Source of the DNA: Seminavis robusta
Taxonomy: Eukaryota; Bacillariophyta; Bacillariophyceae; Naviculales; Naviculaceae
Length of the DNA: 64,000 nt
Assembly: GCA_903772945.1 (NCBI GenBank)
Contig: CAICTM010000054.1
Span: 65,001-129,000 of the forward strand
Direction of reading: 5' to 3'
Part shown: piece after piece, positions 41,786-52,430 of the stretch
Layout: every line of letters starts with the position of its first letter
Position numbering within the stretch: position 1 is the first letter of the stretch
Made by a program: the position numbers and the translations under genes
Notes under the pieces: generated by a model
The model's database searches: none
Told to the model about the DNA's origin: nothing
What the model saw: only the letters and a program-made list of their open reading frames with translations

Positions 41786-42260
41786 TCATGAGTTGACAAG
41801 CAAACTCGAGAAATCGCTGCAGATAGTTGATGTTGTACATGTAGGGTAATTAAACTCTCCTACTAAATGTTCTATAGACCAAGGTCTGTTTCAACCGCTG
41901 CTGATCGTATCGAAGCAAATGAAAGCCAAGAGCGCAAGTAAGTGATGCGCTGATTATCGAAATACAGTAGGAAGCACCTTGTCCAGCAGCTACCAGTACT
42001 GGAATTGGATTGTGACACCAATGCTCGCCTGCTCGCGTTCCAAAGCTGAATGGACCGGCTGATTGATGGCTTCTTGCTCATGATGAGTCCATCCGTTTCA
42101 GTTAGTAATGGCAGGAACTTAATAAAAGACTCCTCGTCATGCTTTAACAGATTCAGTAGATTGGTTACATAAATTTTGCATAACTTGTAGGGACTGGCTG
42201 AGTAGGATTCCATGTTGGCGTCGAATAACTCAAAGAAGGATAGGTTGGTTGTTCTGTTTA
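41786..42260. other. Intergenic, convergent genes
   Basis: 475 bp, no supported gene. Confidence 0.45.
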
Positions 42261-43709
42261 TTATTTCCGGAGACACTCCCAGAATGGTTCGTGTGCCTGG
42301 ATGGTGGCTCGAATGTTCTTGGCCGCCACGGGGGAAATAGAATCCAGGATATCCACATCTTTTCCCCGTTCAATTCGATCACGCTCATCTTGTTGTATAC
42401 TTTTCTGTGGACTGTCCCGATCCAACAATGCCGTGACAACTTGTGTCACACACTTCCCCAATACACTCCGTACATATCCTCCTTCCAAAGCCGCCACAAT
42501 GGGGACCTTCAAAGTCATGAGAGACTGTGTCAAGCGACCGTAACATTCCGGTGTGACACAGCATTCTCCTACATCCCCTTGAGCGGCATCAAATCCGGCC
42601 GATATTAGAATGAGTTGTGGTTGAAATTCTCTTGCCATGGGTAATACCAGTCGTTCCCACACCGCCAGATATTCGTCATCCCCCATACATTTGGTAGTCC
42701 ATCCGATATTGACATTTCTACCGCGTCCTTGTCCTTTTCCGACGCAAGTTGGACTACTGCCACCGCCATATGGATAAAACATGCGATGGACGGAAATGTA
42801 CAAGACTGTGGGATCACTTTCAAAAATGGATTGAGTGCCATTTCCATGATGGACATCCCAATCGATAATCAAGATTCGTTTTGCGGCGCACTTGGCTTGT
42901 GCAAATGCCGTAGCCACAGCGACATTGTTGAGTATACAGTAGCCTCCGGCTTGGTAGGGTGTTGCGTGATGTCCCGGAGGACGAATAATGGCAAATCCAT
43001 TGTGGAGATTGTCGGATGTGACTTGTTGGACTAACATACACAGTGATGTGGCTGCCTTTTTGGCTTCTTGGAGGGAATCGTTGGTAAAGTAAATGGATTC
43101 GTACTGTGCGGCTTCGTCGTCCAAACGGTCTTGCGTACAGCAGTGGCAATTCTTGTCGAAAATGCGATTCAAACGTTTCATGTATCCTGGCAAATGGACG
43201 CGCAAGTAATCCTCGTCATTCAAGAAATCCACGGCCTGGCTAGTAGTACCTGTAGTAGTATCATTGGAGTCATCCAACAGTTGACATCTGGCCCACAGAT
43301 TGTTGGGCGCATTTTCCAGAGCTGTTCGAATGGCCAGAATGCGAGTAGGTCGTTCTCGGTGTAATCGATTGCGCGAATCCACGTGTAGTGCTCCTGACTC
43401 AAAGGTCAAGCCGGTTTGGTTGTCTTTGTCTTGATTGTCATTGGTGGCAAGTTCTTCTTCTACCGATGTCGTACATGTACTACTAGTAGTAGGAGAGACA
43501 CTCCCCTTGATCTTCTTCTTCTTCTTCAAATTCACAACAGTAGCATAGTCCTCCTCGACGGCACTACTACATATAGTACTATTAATAGCAGTAGTACTGG
43601 ACATGGGAACCAATGCTTCGGAGAACGCCCTCTTCTTGGAGCTACATGAACTGTTGCTCACACCAACACACACTGCGTCAATCATTGGAGGCTCAACTAC
43701 GGTCTTCAT
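42261..43709 (-). CDS. Class II histone deacetylase (HDAC6/10-like)
   Basis: 482 residues from the ATG at 43709; the frame extends to 43715 only through a TTG. The N-terminus (~1-95) is Ser/Thr-rich with a basic run (LKKKKKIKG, a candidate nuclear signal). The catalytic domain (about 98-440) has the zinc-dependent arginase/deacetylase hallmarks: IRPPGHHATPYQAGGYCILNNVAVA, RILIIDWDVHHGNGTQ (zinc Asp and His plus the catalytic His pair), SVHRMFYPYGG, LISAGFDAAQGD (zinc Asp) and ALEGGYV (catalytic Tyr). The RPPGHHA and FYPYGG forms are class II-like. It would remove acetyl groups from histone or tubulin lysines. It is a single exon of usual length. The 5' region contains CTACTA microsatellite runs that translate to Ser/Thr repeats. 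Confidence 0.93.
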   Translation of the reverse strand: MKTVVEPPMIDAVCVGVSNSSCSSKKRAFSEALVPMSSTTAINSTICSSAVEEDYATVVNLKKKKKIKGSVSPTTSSTCTTSVEEELATNDNQDKDNQTGLTFESGALHVDSRNRLHRERPTRILAIRTALENAPNNLWARCQLLDDSNDTTTGTTSQAVDFLNDEDYLRVHLPGYMKRLNRIFDKNCHCCTQDRLDDEAAQYESIYFTNDSLQEAKKAATSLCMLVQQVTSDNLHNGFAIIRPPGHHATPYQAGGYCILNNVAVATAFAQAKCAAKRILIIDWDVHHGNGTQSIFESDPTVLYISVHRMFYPYGGGSSPTCVGKGQGRGRNVNIGWTTKCMGDDEYLAVWERLVLPMAREFQPQLILISAGFDAAQGDVGECCVTPECYGRLTQSLMTLKVPIVAALEGGYVRSVLGKCVTQVVTALLDRDSPQKSIQQDERDRIERGKDVDILDSISPVAAKNIRATIQAHEPFWECLRK

Positions 43710-45170
43710 CGTCAACTATAAAAGCTACTCTTTCTGTCTATGTTTGTTGTTGTGGGACCAACCGTCACTGCAAGAACCAAGTGCTCTTCATTCATTCATG
43801 GCTCCACTTGTATCATCAACCAGTGAAAAAGATTTCAAAAAGAGCGAGGTGGTTGGACAATTGATAAATGCTATGACATGGCGCACTGGTGCGATGACGG
43901 CGATTCGAACCGTTGAACTAGCTAGTAATTAGCTTGCAGAGTTATGATTAGTTTTCATCAACACGTGGAATCCCGCCAGGTCACAACTAACAACTAACTC
44001 TGTGACTGTGCTTGGTTCGTTCCGAGCAGCCAATGACAATCAGGACCTCGTCTCGAGCTGTGACTGCTACATAGACTAGACTAGCTACTAGCTAGTGGTA
44101 GATAGATAGAGCTATCATATGCACAGAGGGCAACATGGAGCGGAAAAATATATCACTGTGATAGAATGTGTCTGGGTAGCTTTTGGTACCGTATGCAGAT
44201 TGTTGGCTGGGTATCAGCCACACAGTCATGCATCACAGGCGGTACAGTAGTACGGTACCTCGTCCAGTAGCTAGGAGTTTCCGTCCCTGGCTGGGTGCTT
44301 ATACCGTGCGTGTGGTGGGAATGAGGCAATTCTTGATTGATCAGACCTGACTGGGCTCCAAAATCGAATGATTCATTCAATCATTCTAGCTAGTAGCAAT
44401 CCAAGCATCGCTCTCGCTCCTCTGTGGAGAGCTGCATGATCCTTTGAATCAATCATTGCTTGTTCGAATAAAGCAACGGCTGCCTCACCAGCACCCTCGA
44501 TCATTATTTTTTGGACCATTTTCCACGGCTGATGAGAAGCTGAAGAAAGAATGCAGTACGGTCGTACACAACGAGCGGCTCTCCCCTTCCTTTCCTAGAC
44601 TCGACGGGTCCTACGGTAGTTGGCAGGGTCCGAGGAGACAGCTTGCTCTGAAGAATTCCTTTACAGTGCTCACTGGCTTATAACCGACTGCGTGTTCTTG
44701 CTTCTTTTGACAATGCTGGGATCACAGAGTGCGTCCGTAGAAATGCAAGAGCTCATTGGAAACAGAGCGGATCCAGAAGCAAACGACTGACAATGAGAAC
44801 CGTTCTTGGTGCTCTCATCCATTTGGCTTCGTTTCCAAAAGATTCCTTTCTGGAAAGAATGCTTTTTGACCAATGGGAGGACAATGGCTTTAGCCGTGCC
44901 GATCTCGGGCTCCCAATACCTCTGGATCCGCTATCTAGCACAACAGCCACGAAGCTACGTTATGGGGCAATGCGAATCCAGCCAAGCTCCACTAGCGTGG
45001 CAACTACTGTAGGCCAGTACAAACCCAATGCTGACCAACCTCTGCCAAACCGCGAAGTCATCGATCACAGTTGGCCTTGCAAAAATGGTATCTTTTTGCT
45101 CACAAAAAAAAAAGACTTTAAACCAAACTACTAGCTGCCAAGTATCAGCTCAAAGGATTTGTATCTCACC
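43710..45170. other. Intergenic
   Basis: About 1.46 kb without a confident gene. The frame at 44793-45134 (SFPKDSFLERMLFDQWEDNGFSRADLGLPIPLDPL...) has protein-like composition and is open upstream to a possible acceptor CCTTTACAG near 44660, so an unrecognised exon is possible. CTAGCTA words occur at about 44080-44100. Confidence 0.35.
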
Positions 45171-46814
45171 ATGGTCGCGTTCTTGAACATGTTCGCACTA
45201 CATCTTGTATGGCTCGCCCTGTTTGCCTCTCCAGTGGCCTCTTTGTCGACAATGACGCCACCTCCAAGGATCATCCAAGGAGGAATGGGCATTCGCATCT
45301 CTTCCTGGGAGCTTGCTCGAGAGGTTTCCAAAACGGGCGAACTTGGCGTCATATCTGGTAGCGGAATGGACACCATTTTCATTCGAGGCCTTCAACTGGG
45401 CGACCCTGATGGAGCGTTTCGTCGTGCTCTTGCAACATTCCCGGACCAAGACATGGTTCAGCGAGCCATGGACAAGTATTTCGTGGAAGGAGGCAAAGAT
45501 GAGCACGCAGCCTTCAAGCACCTACCAATGTGGAGTCTCAAACCGCAGCAGTCTTTATTGGAAGCGACGGTGCTGGCGAACTATTGTGAAGTGTGGTTGG
45601 CCAAGCATAATGACGACAGCAAGCCGACAGGAGGCCTTGTTGGTATGAACTTGCTCACCAAGGTCGAGCTTCCCACTATCCCTTCCCTCTATGGTGCCAT
45701 GCTCGCGGATGTGGACTATATCATCATGGGAGCTGGGATTCCCATGGCCATCCCGGGAATCCTAGACAATCTGGCCGAAGCTCAAGATTGCGTTCAGTCT
45801 ATTCATATCGAAGGAACTCTCTTGGAAAACACACCTGAACCCACCTTGACCTTCTCTCCACAAGACTTCTGGGAACAGGCAGGCAAGCCAGAGCTCAACA
45901 AGGAACTCAAGCGCCCAGACTTTCTTCCCATTGTGTCCAGTGTTGTCTTGGCCCAGAGCATGCTCAAGCGCGCCTCGGGAAAGGGCCCCACAAAGGGCAT
46001 CGATGGGTTTGTGGTGGAACTGAACACTGCAGGTGGTCACAACGCCCCGCCCCGTGGCGCCATGGATCTGAACGAGAAAGGAGAACCAGTCTACGGACCA
46101 AAAGACGACGTTGACCTGACCAAATTCCAAAAAGCCGTCAAGGGACTTCCCTTTTGGATGGCTGGGTCTTACGCCAAGCCAGAAAAGTTTGCCCAAGTCA
46201 AGGAAATCGGAGGAGCCGGTGTCCAGGTTGGAACAGCATTTGCCTTGAGCCAAGAGAGTGGTATGAAAGATGAAACCCGCCAACGCATCTTGAACGAGTT
46301 GATGGATCACGATCTTGAGGTATTCACAGACCCTGTTGCTTCCCCCACTGGTTTTCCCTTCAAGGTATTGGGTCTGGAAGGTACACTGGCGGATCCAGCT
46401 ACGTACGAAGCACGAGACCGCGTTTGCAACCTTGGTTACCTGCGCAACGCCTACGTCCGCCCTGACGGAAAGATTGGATTTCGCTGTGCTTCGGAGCCCG
46501 TGGATCAGTTCGTGAAGAAGGGAGGTTCTCAGGAGCAAACAGAAGGGCGCAAGTGCCTTTGCAACGCACTCTGCGCGGATGCGGGTTATCCTCAAGTATA
46601 CGGCAAGACCGAGGAGAGTTTTTTCTTGGAGCCCTCGCTCATAACGATTGGAGATGACGTGAACAACTGCCGCAAGTTCATTCAGAAGGACGAAGAGAGC
46701 GGGCGATTGGGATACTCCTCTCGCGATGTGGTTGACTATCTCCTGAGTGAATGGAAAGCCTGTGAAGAATTGGAAGGAGCTACCAACGCCACCGAGACCC
46801 TTTTGCGTCCCTAG
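45171..46814 (+). CDS. Nitronate monooxygenase (2-nitropropane dioxygenase family)
   Basis: 547 residues from the ATG at 45171 (CACCATGG). The frame upstream to 45159 starts with a TTG. The N-terminus is a signal-like hydrophobic stretch (FLNMFALHLVWLALFASPVASL). The FMN TIM-barrel then begins PRIIQGGMGIRISSWELAREVSKTGELGVISGSG, a hallmark of NMO enzymes, with VDYIIMGAGIPMAIP, GFVVELNTAGGHNAPPRG (phosphate loop and catalytic His region) and GGAGVQVGTAFAL (FMN phosphate site). NMOs oxidise alkyl nitronates to carbonyls and nitrite. The C-terminal ~120 residues are Cys-rich (CASEPVDQF..., KCLCNALCADAGYP) and extend beyond the bacterial ~330-residue core; similar long forms occur in algae and bacteria. 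Secretory or plastid targeting is possible. Confidence 0.88.
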   Translation: MVAFLNMFALHLVWLALFASPVASLSTMTPPPRIIQGGMGIRISSWELAREVSKTGELGVISGSGMDTIFIRGLQLGDPDGAFRRALATFPDQDMVQRAMDKYFVEGGKDEHAAFKHLPMWSLKPQQSLLEATVLANYCEVWLAKHNDDSKPTGGLVGMNLLTKVELPTIPSLYGAMLADVDYIIMGAGIPMAIPGILDNLAEAQDCVQSIHIEGTLLENTPEPTLTFSPQDFWEQAGKPELNKELKRPDFLPIVSSVVLAQSMLKRASGKGPTKGIDGFVVELNTAGGHNAPPRGAMDLNEKGEPVYGPKDDVDLTKFQKAVKGLPFWMAGSYAKPEKFAQVKEIGGAGVQVGTAFALSQESGMKDETRQRILNELMDHDLEVFTDPVASPTGFPFKVLGLEGTLADPATYEARDRVCNLGYLRNAYVRPDGKIGFRCASEPVDQFVKKGGSQEQTEGRKCLCNALCADAGYPQVYGKTEESFFLEPSLITIGDDVNNCRKFIQKDEESGRLGYSSRDVVDYLLSEWKACEELEGATNATETLLRP

Positions 46815-47375
46815 GCAGATGAGTAGCTAGCGAGCTTAGCGCGAAGAAATAGATGTCGGCAAGGAAAAGATCAAGCACTGTGCCGCCCAAGGAAGTGAAT
46901 ACAAATAAGTTTGATTGCGCAATTGGTAGAACATGAGAAACAGATACTAAATAGATACGTTAATGAGCGAGGGGGGCTAAGCTTAGGCAGAGCGGCGCAA
47001 TTGGTAGAACTAATGCTGGTACGTGCAGCAGCATGCAGGTTTCGCGGACGACAGTTTGAAATGGATGTCTTCTTAAAAATAGGGAGGTACAGGTCGTACT
47101 GGTACTGGTAGCCCAGAGAGCTTCTCTCCTCCACGACCAGCGTTCTCGCGGGAATCGAATCTTTGGAGGCAGATTCGAATGGATCTCTGCGGAGTTGTCT
47201 GGACTGTCACTCCGTTGATTTTTGAAGCTCTGTTCGACAAAAGACGACTGTGGCTCGGGAGCTGTCCTTCCTCCCATCATTCAGTAGCTTTCAGCACCAG
47301 TACTGTATTTGTTTTTCAGTTCAACTCTACCACAAAACCTTTGGATCAATCAATCAGTGAATAACGAACGCGACG
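46815..47375. other. Intergenic with tRNA-head-like direct repeat
   Basis: No gene. The 16-mer GCGCAATTGGTAGAAC occurs twice (46917-46932 and 46995-47010). It resembles the A-box/D-arm of a tRNA, but no matching anticodon and T-arm could be folded. It may be a tRNA-derived SINE fragment. Confidence 0.3.
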
Positions 47376-48227
47376 ATGGCAAGTAATGGTGTTTCCTCCT
47401 TCAACGGTACAGGCAGTGTCGTTCCCGATGACATAGCAACATACTCGTCCACAGCAACACACTTCGTCGAGGGAAGTGAACAAACAGCGTCGGGTACAAA
47501 TTGGGAGGCTATTCTGATCTTGCTAATTGGGGCCTTGGGCGTCATCCTGTTGTTTGCAGTTATAGTTCAGGCATGTTGCCAGCGACGGCGGCGGCAAGAG
47601 ATTGAAGTACCGGGCGATGCGGAAGACGGTGTCGCCAACAACACGGCATCACAACAACCCAAGAAGCTATCGTTCCCCTTGTATCAGATTGCTCTGGTTC
47701 TGGCACTTTGCATGTCCATCACCGTGCATGCGTCTTGTGAGTTTCTCAAGTTGTACGAAGATCCGTCGTTCCTGGCATTGGGACTGTGGCGGACTCGATA
47801 CCAACACGAACGCATTAGGGACGACGAGTATGATTACCGCATTCAGTATGTGCGAGGTGGAGAATGCCGTTCCAACTTTCGCACCGTGGAATACGAACAG
47901 GATGACCCTCTATTGGTGGCTCGGATTGCCGCCACGATGGCCACAATCGTAGGAGGGATTTGCTGCGTCCTTGGTCTCTTGTTCCTGTGTTGTTTCGGGG
48001 CAAAAGCAGGCAAGAAGACAAGAGCCAAAGAACTCTGGCTGATTACACCACTGCTGGTAGCCACGGTTGCTCAGCTTGTACCTTTGTGTTTGTTGAATTC
48101 AATTCAATGCGAGTCAAACGGCGATGACTGCTATCCAGACTTTGGTGCGATCATGGCCATTTTGGCTTCCTACTTTTGGTGCTTGGCTGCGTTTGCCTTG
48201 GCGTTGCCAGCGCTACTTGCATCGTAA
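47376..48227 (+). CDS. Four-TM membrane protein, unknown family
   Basis: 283 residues, ATG at 47376, single exon. A Ser/Thr-rich N-terminus is followed by TM1 (AILILLIGALGVILLFAVIVQACC), a basic loop, TM2 (FPLYQIALVLALCMSITVHASC), an exposed loop with Cys (about 120-180), TM3 (TMATIVGGICCVLGLLFLCCFGA), a basic loop, and a hydrophobic C-terminal pair (LWLITPLLVATVAQLVPLCLL, then AIMAILASYFWCLAAFALALPALLAS). The topology resembles claudin/tetraspan-type proteins, but no family signature is recognised. Function unknown. Confidence 0.7.
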   Translation: MASNGVSSFNGTGSVVPDDIATYSSTATHFVEGSEQTASGTNWEAILILLIGALGVILLFAVIVQACCQRRRRQEIEVPGDAEDGVANNTASQQPKKLSFPLYQIALVLALCMSITVHASCEFLKLYEDPSFLALGLWRTRYQHERIRDDEYDYRIQYVRGGECRSNFRTVEYEQDDPLLVARIAATMATIVGGICCVLGLLFLCCFGAKAGKKTRAKELWLITPLLVATVAQLVPLCLLNSIQCESNGDDCYPDFGAIMAILASYFWCLAAFALALPALLAS

Positions 48228-48806
48228 GCAATACATATTGTACCGCTGTAGCAAGCTGTTATTCTTCCTTCTTGTCAATTGTCTGCCAGTTCTGTGCCGT
48301 AGCGTTTGCCATCATTCTCTCCGCGAGGAAACAATAGAGGTGAAGTTGCCATCCGACTGGGCTTGTTAGGTGAACGAGCGGGTTAATATGTGGTTAGAGT
48401 GGACTATGGGCTGGTGGGGTGTCTTTGGTTTCATACTTGCTAGCTAGCTAGAGATCATTGTACCCCTCTCAGATTGTCTAGCTACTAGTAGTAGCTAGTA
48501 GAGTAGCTAGATGAACCGGACGGACTTTTCGGATTCCAGAACTATACAAACTAGCCAGCGTCTTCCTTTAGCACTTCATTTCCATTATTATTGCTACTGT
48601 ATTGCTGCCACGTACCTTGCTCGAATTGCGTTCCAAAAAGAACGCCACAGAACAATGACGGGGCTAAACTTGTTCTGCTGGATCCGACGGAAGAGGCGGC
48701 GACAATAGAGCACGCAAAACTGACGAATGACAACAGCTAGTAGACTACCTTGGAGAAGCTATCAAGGTAGCTACCGGTATCAGCCACTATTCATTAGATA
48801 AAAAAA
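48228..48806. other. Intergenic
   Basis: No gene. CTAGCTAGCTAG and CTACTAGTAGTAGCTAGTAG words (about 48440-48510). Confidence 0.5.
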
Positions 48807-49727
48807 ATGCCTCATGTGTTTGTGAATCGACCCCGTTTGTTCTCAGCCAATGTGATTCCAGTGTCATTGGACGAGTTGCGGAGGGAGTACTTTTGGGAAT
48901 CTGTCAATGCCGTCTTTTACATTCTGGGAGGAGTGTTGCTGACCATTGGATCCATCCTGTTCCTGCCCCAATACGAAGACGTCCAATATGTGGGAGCCTG
49001 GATCTTTATTGTGGCATCCATCCTGTACTTGACCGTGTCCGGCCATGACTTGATTGAAATCAACAACCATGGCGGTATGTTCAACCCCAACAACTTGGCA
49101 GATCTGGTGGCTGCCACCAGCTACTCCATTGGTGCCATCAACTTTATCCTGGGCAGCATCTTCTTTCTACCACATGTCGAAATGTACATGGGCGGAGCCA
49201 TCAATTTTATCATGGGATCCATTCTCTTTGTGGTGGGAGCTGTGGTCAATTCCATTCAAATATTTGATTCTCCAACTCGATTGACGGCATTTTATGCCAA
49301 TCTTGTGGCTGTCTTTTATGTGGTTGGTAAGAAAACGCCTGCAACCTCCAGTACTTTTGCTGTCACCTCTTGTGTGTGTCTATCTATCTCACTAGCCAGT
49401 TTTTTTTTTGCTACAGGTTCCACCTTGTACCTATCGGCATCAGTACCCTATTTGTTTGATCTTGACACGGACAAGGACAATGACCTTGTGTTCCAGTTTG
49501 CAGCGATTCTCTACATCTTTGGATCCATGTTGTTTACGGTGGCAGGATGTGTCAACATCTACCGGGCAAGACTCATCTTGATCATTGAAACCGAAAAACG
49601 CAAAGCAGACTATGCGGCCGATCATCGTAAGGATGGTGGCAAGGCAAGAATGGCAGCCAACAACGACAACACGGACAGCAAAATGAGGACAGATGGTGAT
49701 TCTGCCAGCAGCCAGGTGTCATCATAG
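48807..49727 (+). CDS. YrhK-like multi-pass membrane protein
   Basis: Exons 48807-49326 and 49417-49727 joined in phase 1 give 276 residues. At least two tandem YrhK-like hairpins are seen: YFWESVNAVFYILGGVLLTIGSILFLPQYE ... AWIFIVASILYL, and DLVAATSYSIGAINFILGSIFFLPHVEMY ... INFIMGSILFVVGA. A third follows the intron (FQFAAILYIFGSMLFTVAGCVNIY). The C-terminus is basic and then Asp/Ser-rich. YrhK proteins are small bacterial membrane proteins of unknown role; tandem forms are found in algae. The 90-bp intron (49327-49416, GTAAGA...CTACAG) is a multiple of three and lacks stops, so its retention would insert 30 mostly hydrophobic residues. Confidence 0.8.
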   Translation: MPHVFVNRPRLFSANVIPVSLDELRREYFWESVNAVFYILGGVLLTIGSILFLPQYEDVQYVGAWIFIVASILYLTVSGHDLIEINNHGGMFNPNNLADLVAATSYSIGAINFILGSIFFLPHVEMYMGGAINFIMGSILFVVGAVVNSIQIFDSPTRLTAFYANLVAVFYVVGKKTPATSSTFAVTSCVCLSISLASFFFATGSTLYLSASVPYLFDLDTDKDNDLVFQFAAILYIFGSMLFTVAGCVNIYRARLILIIETEKRKADYAADHRKDGGKARMAANNDNTDSKMRTDGDSASSQVSS

Positions 49728-50437
49728 CAATTGAAACAGGACAGGAACAACCCAACGATGAACATATATAAGTATCGAAGAGTGGTCAACCCAACAATGA
49801 ACACAAGGACATGTATGGCAATCACTCCCAAGAACTCAATAATCACTACCTTGCTTGGATACAACCGAGGTGTATATATACTCGTGGTAGCCTTGAGTCA
49901 CCTGGCATACGCACCTTTATTAAAGAGATAAGCCATCTCAAACAACCCACCTGGTGCATGCCTGGGTCGGACAATAGATTTCGCCTCTGGAAAATCATTG
50001 ATGCATCGCATTGCTTTTGGAAACCGCTAGCTAAGCTGTGCGGACGTGCGTGTCCATCGTTTCCAAGACGGCCCTTGTACGTACGTAATAGTCACTCCGT
50101 CCTGGCAACCACTTTTCATCAACATCTATTTTTGCTCGTTTGGCTGGTCATGGACTTGTGGCATCGTGAAAATAGAAGTGCACGGCCAAATATCCGAACA
50201 GAAGCGGCGGATGCAAATCTTCTTTGGTTCGTAGGATCGAGCAATTTAAAAGGGGGTTAGAGTGGTCGGAATAGCTTGTGAGGTTGAGGTCGGAATCCAC
50301 GGCAAAACTGGAAAAAGACGTTTGAGCGATTGCGGCTTCCCGGGCACCGGCACGACTTCGTTAGAGTTCACGTTGAGGCTGTCTTTCCAACAGAATGAAA
50401 CAAAAGAAGGCTGAGACGGTGTGAAGCTAGCTGGGAC
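49728..50437. other. Intergenic
   Basis: No supported gene; the 149-codon frame at 49811 lacks any domain or usual codon pattern. Confidence 0.45.
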
Positions 50438-52430
50438 CTACTGATAGCTAAACGTATGAAAAGAAAGAACGAACTAAAGACACCAGGGCAGGGCGTGAAA
50501 GCGATGCTGGCACTTGGCCGGGCAGCCCACTCCAGAGGACCAGCTCAATCCGGAGAGCTGAATAGCCAACCGAAAAGGAAAAGGAATTAAGAGCACCGCA
50601 CAAGTAAGGAAGAGCCGCACAAAATGCAAGCAAGAGGAGCCTTCGCCTCGAGGTTGGAAGAAGAACAGCACAGAAGAATTGCATCGTTGGCTGAAGTCGT
50701 TGGAAGACGATGGCAAGAAGGAGCATCAACCTCAAGAGTTGGCGGTCTGGATCGGGCGGAGCTGGTTCTGGCCGATGGTCAGGATGAAGACGAAGCATCG
50801 GCTAAGGATTGACGAAGCAGATGCTGGAGGGCACGAAGTGGAATCATTGCGGCGTTTGAACCTGGATGCAGCGGCTGGTGGCGCGGGAGATGACAAGGAA
50901 GCCGAAGAAGATGACGCAGAAGACGGCAAGATGGACGGTGAGGAGTCAGGCTGAGGGCAACGAACGATGACGAAGAAGACGGTGAGAAGGCATCGGCTCA
51001 AGGTATCTGATGATGCAAGGACGGCAATCGCTGGCGGTCTGGTGTCAGTGCCTGGCGAAGGACACCCAACCCCCGTCGATCTGGAAGCGGAAGGCGGAAG
51101 CTGACCCAAAGGACGAAGCAGACACCAAAAGAACCGAGCCCGACTTGAGTTGATGCGCCGACCTTGATTCCTCTGACATGGACACAAGTCTTGACTGAGA
51201 CGACCAGCCCAAAAGACAAAGAAGATCTCCGCAACCTGGCTTCGGCAAGTCAAGAGAGAGAAGAAGTGTGAGACTTAAGCTATCTAACTAAGAGTGAACT
51301 TGAGCTCGACGAACACGACCAGCCAGCCAGATCGAAGGGTCGTGTATCGGAGAACCACAGGAACCACCGACACACCACCGCAGCGTGAAAGAGCCAAACG
51401 ACAGACGGAACCAGATGATCGACCAACATCAGCAGCAGGAGGAACCACCACAGGAACCACCAAGGAAAAAGGTTGTAGAACTCTTGGATAATCATTTCGA
51501 AATAGAAACCTCCGAAGAGACTTTCCGATCAAATCCAAGGGCCATAGAGCACTAGGCAATGGAGCACTAGGCGACCAACCAAACAAACCAACCAAAGGAA
51601 CCACCACAGGGACCACCAGGAACCACCACAGGAACCACCACAGGGACCACCAACATCAGCAAGCAGCAGCAGGAACCACCACAGGAACCACCACAGGAAC
51701 CACCACAGGAACCACCAAGGAACAAGGTTGTAGAACTCTTGGATAATCATTTCGAAATAGAAACCTCCGAAGAGACTTTCCGATCAAATCCAAGGGCCGT
51801 AGAGCACTAGGCAATGGAGCACTAGGCGACCAACCAAACAAACGAACCACAGGAACCACCAACAGAGCCAGGAACCACTTGCTAGAATGGGTCACGGAGC
51901 ACACGGCAGCCAACCAAGGGACCGATCAATCCAATGCCAAGGAGCCAACGCCTAACCGACCGACCGACCGACCAATCTTCCTTCCACTGCCGGCAGCCTT
52001 GCCAGATCCATCCTAGCTAGAATAAAAGGTAGAAGCGACGAAGGTTTGTAAGACTGGTCTCAGAAATAATAATAGAGAAAATGAACGACTGTTCCAGCGA
52101 ATTGACCCGGGGCGTACCGGCGAGCCAACTCCACAGGGCCCCCGAAGGAGCGGCTGCAAGCAGCACCGGAAAGTGTTACAAACTTGAGAGAGAGAAGTGT
52201 ATGGAACTGACCTTTTGTTGAGATGGTTTGCGTTTCCGAAGGATGACCGTTGGCGAATTGTGTTGGATGATTTGATGATGGATGCGACGACACAGGAACC
52301 ACCGCAAGATAACACCCTTGCCGGTGAAGAGTGACCAGGACGACCCCACACAGAGGGGAAGCCCAATCACTCTCCTAACAAGGCACGAAGCAGCTGACAA
52401 GCAGCACCGGCAAGGATGTCATCGTCATGC
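50438..52430. other. Purine-rich, repeat-rich, gene-poor tract
   Basis: About 2 kb, purine-rich on the plus strand in places. Fragmentary open frames (for example 50624-50954 with HRWLKSLEDDGKKEHQP and an acidic tail) are not recognised. It includes CCGA tetranucleotide repeats (51957-51973) and GGAACCACCACA minisatellites. It may be decayed mobile DNA, but no transposase, reverse transcriptase or terminal repeat was found. Confidence 0.4.
51422..51870. repeat. GGAACCACCACA minisatellite and 118-bp direct repeat
   Basis: The segment 51471-51588 is repeated at 51726-51843, 255 bp apart, with one mismatch noted (CCATAGAG versus CCGTAGAG). Both copies are preceded and followed by arrays of the 12-mer GGAACCACCACA. 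This is a recent tandem duplication inside a minisatellite. Confidence 0.8.

Noticed and set aside
43870-43930. tRNA-like TTCGAA T-loop
   Set aside because: No pairing T-stem, D-arm or acceptor stem could be formed on either strand.
47140-47180. GATTCGATTCCCG on the minus strand as a tRNA T-arm
   Set aside because: The stem does not pair and there is no tRNA body upstream.
49811-50260. 149-codon frame
   Set aside because: Random-looking composition, no domain, no signal.
50438-52430. Possible retroelement remnant
   Set aside because: No reverse transcriptase, integrase, capsid-like frame or terminal repeats are visible; only minisatellites and a tandem duplication.
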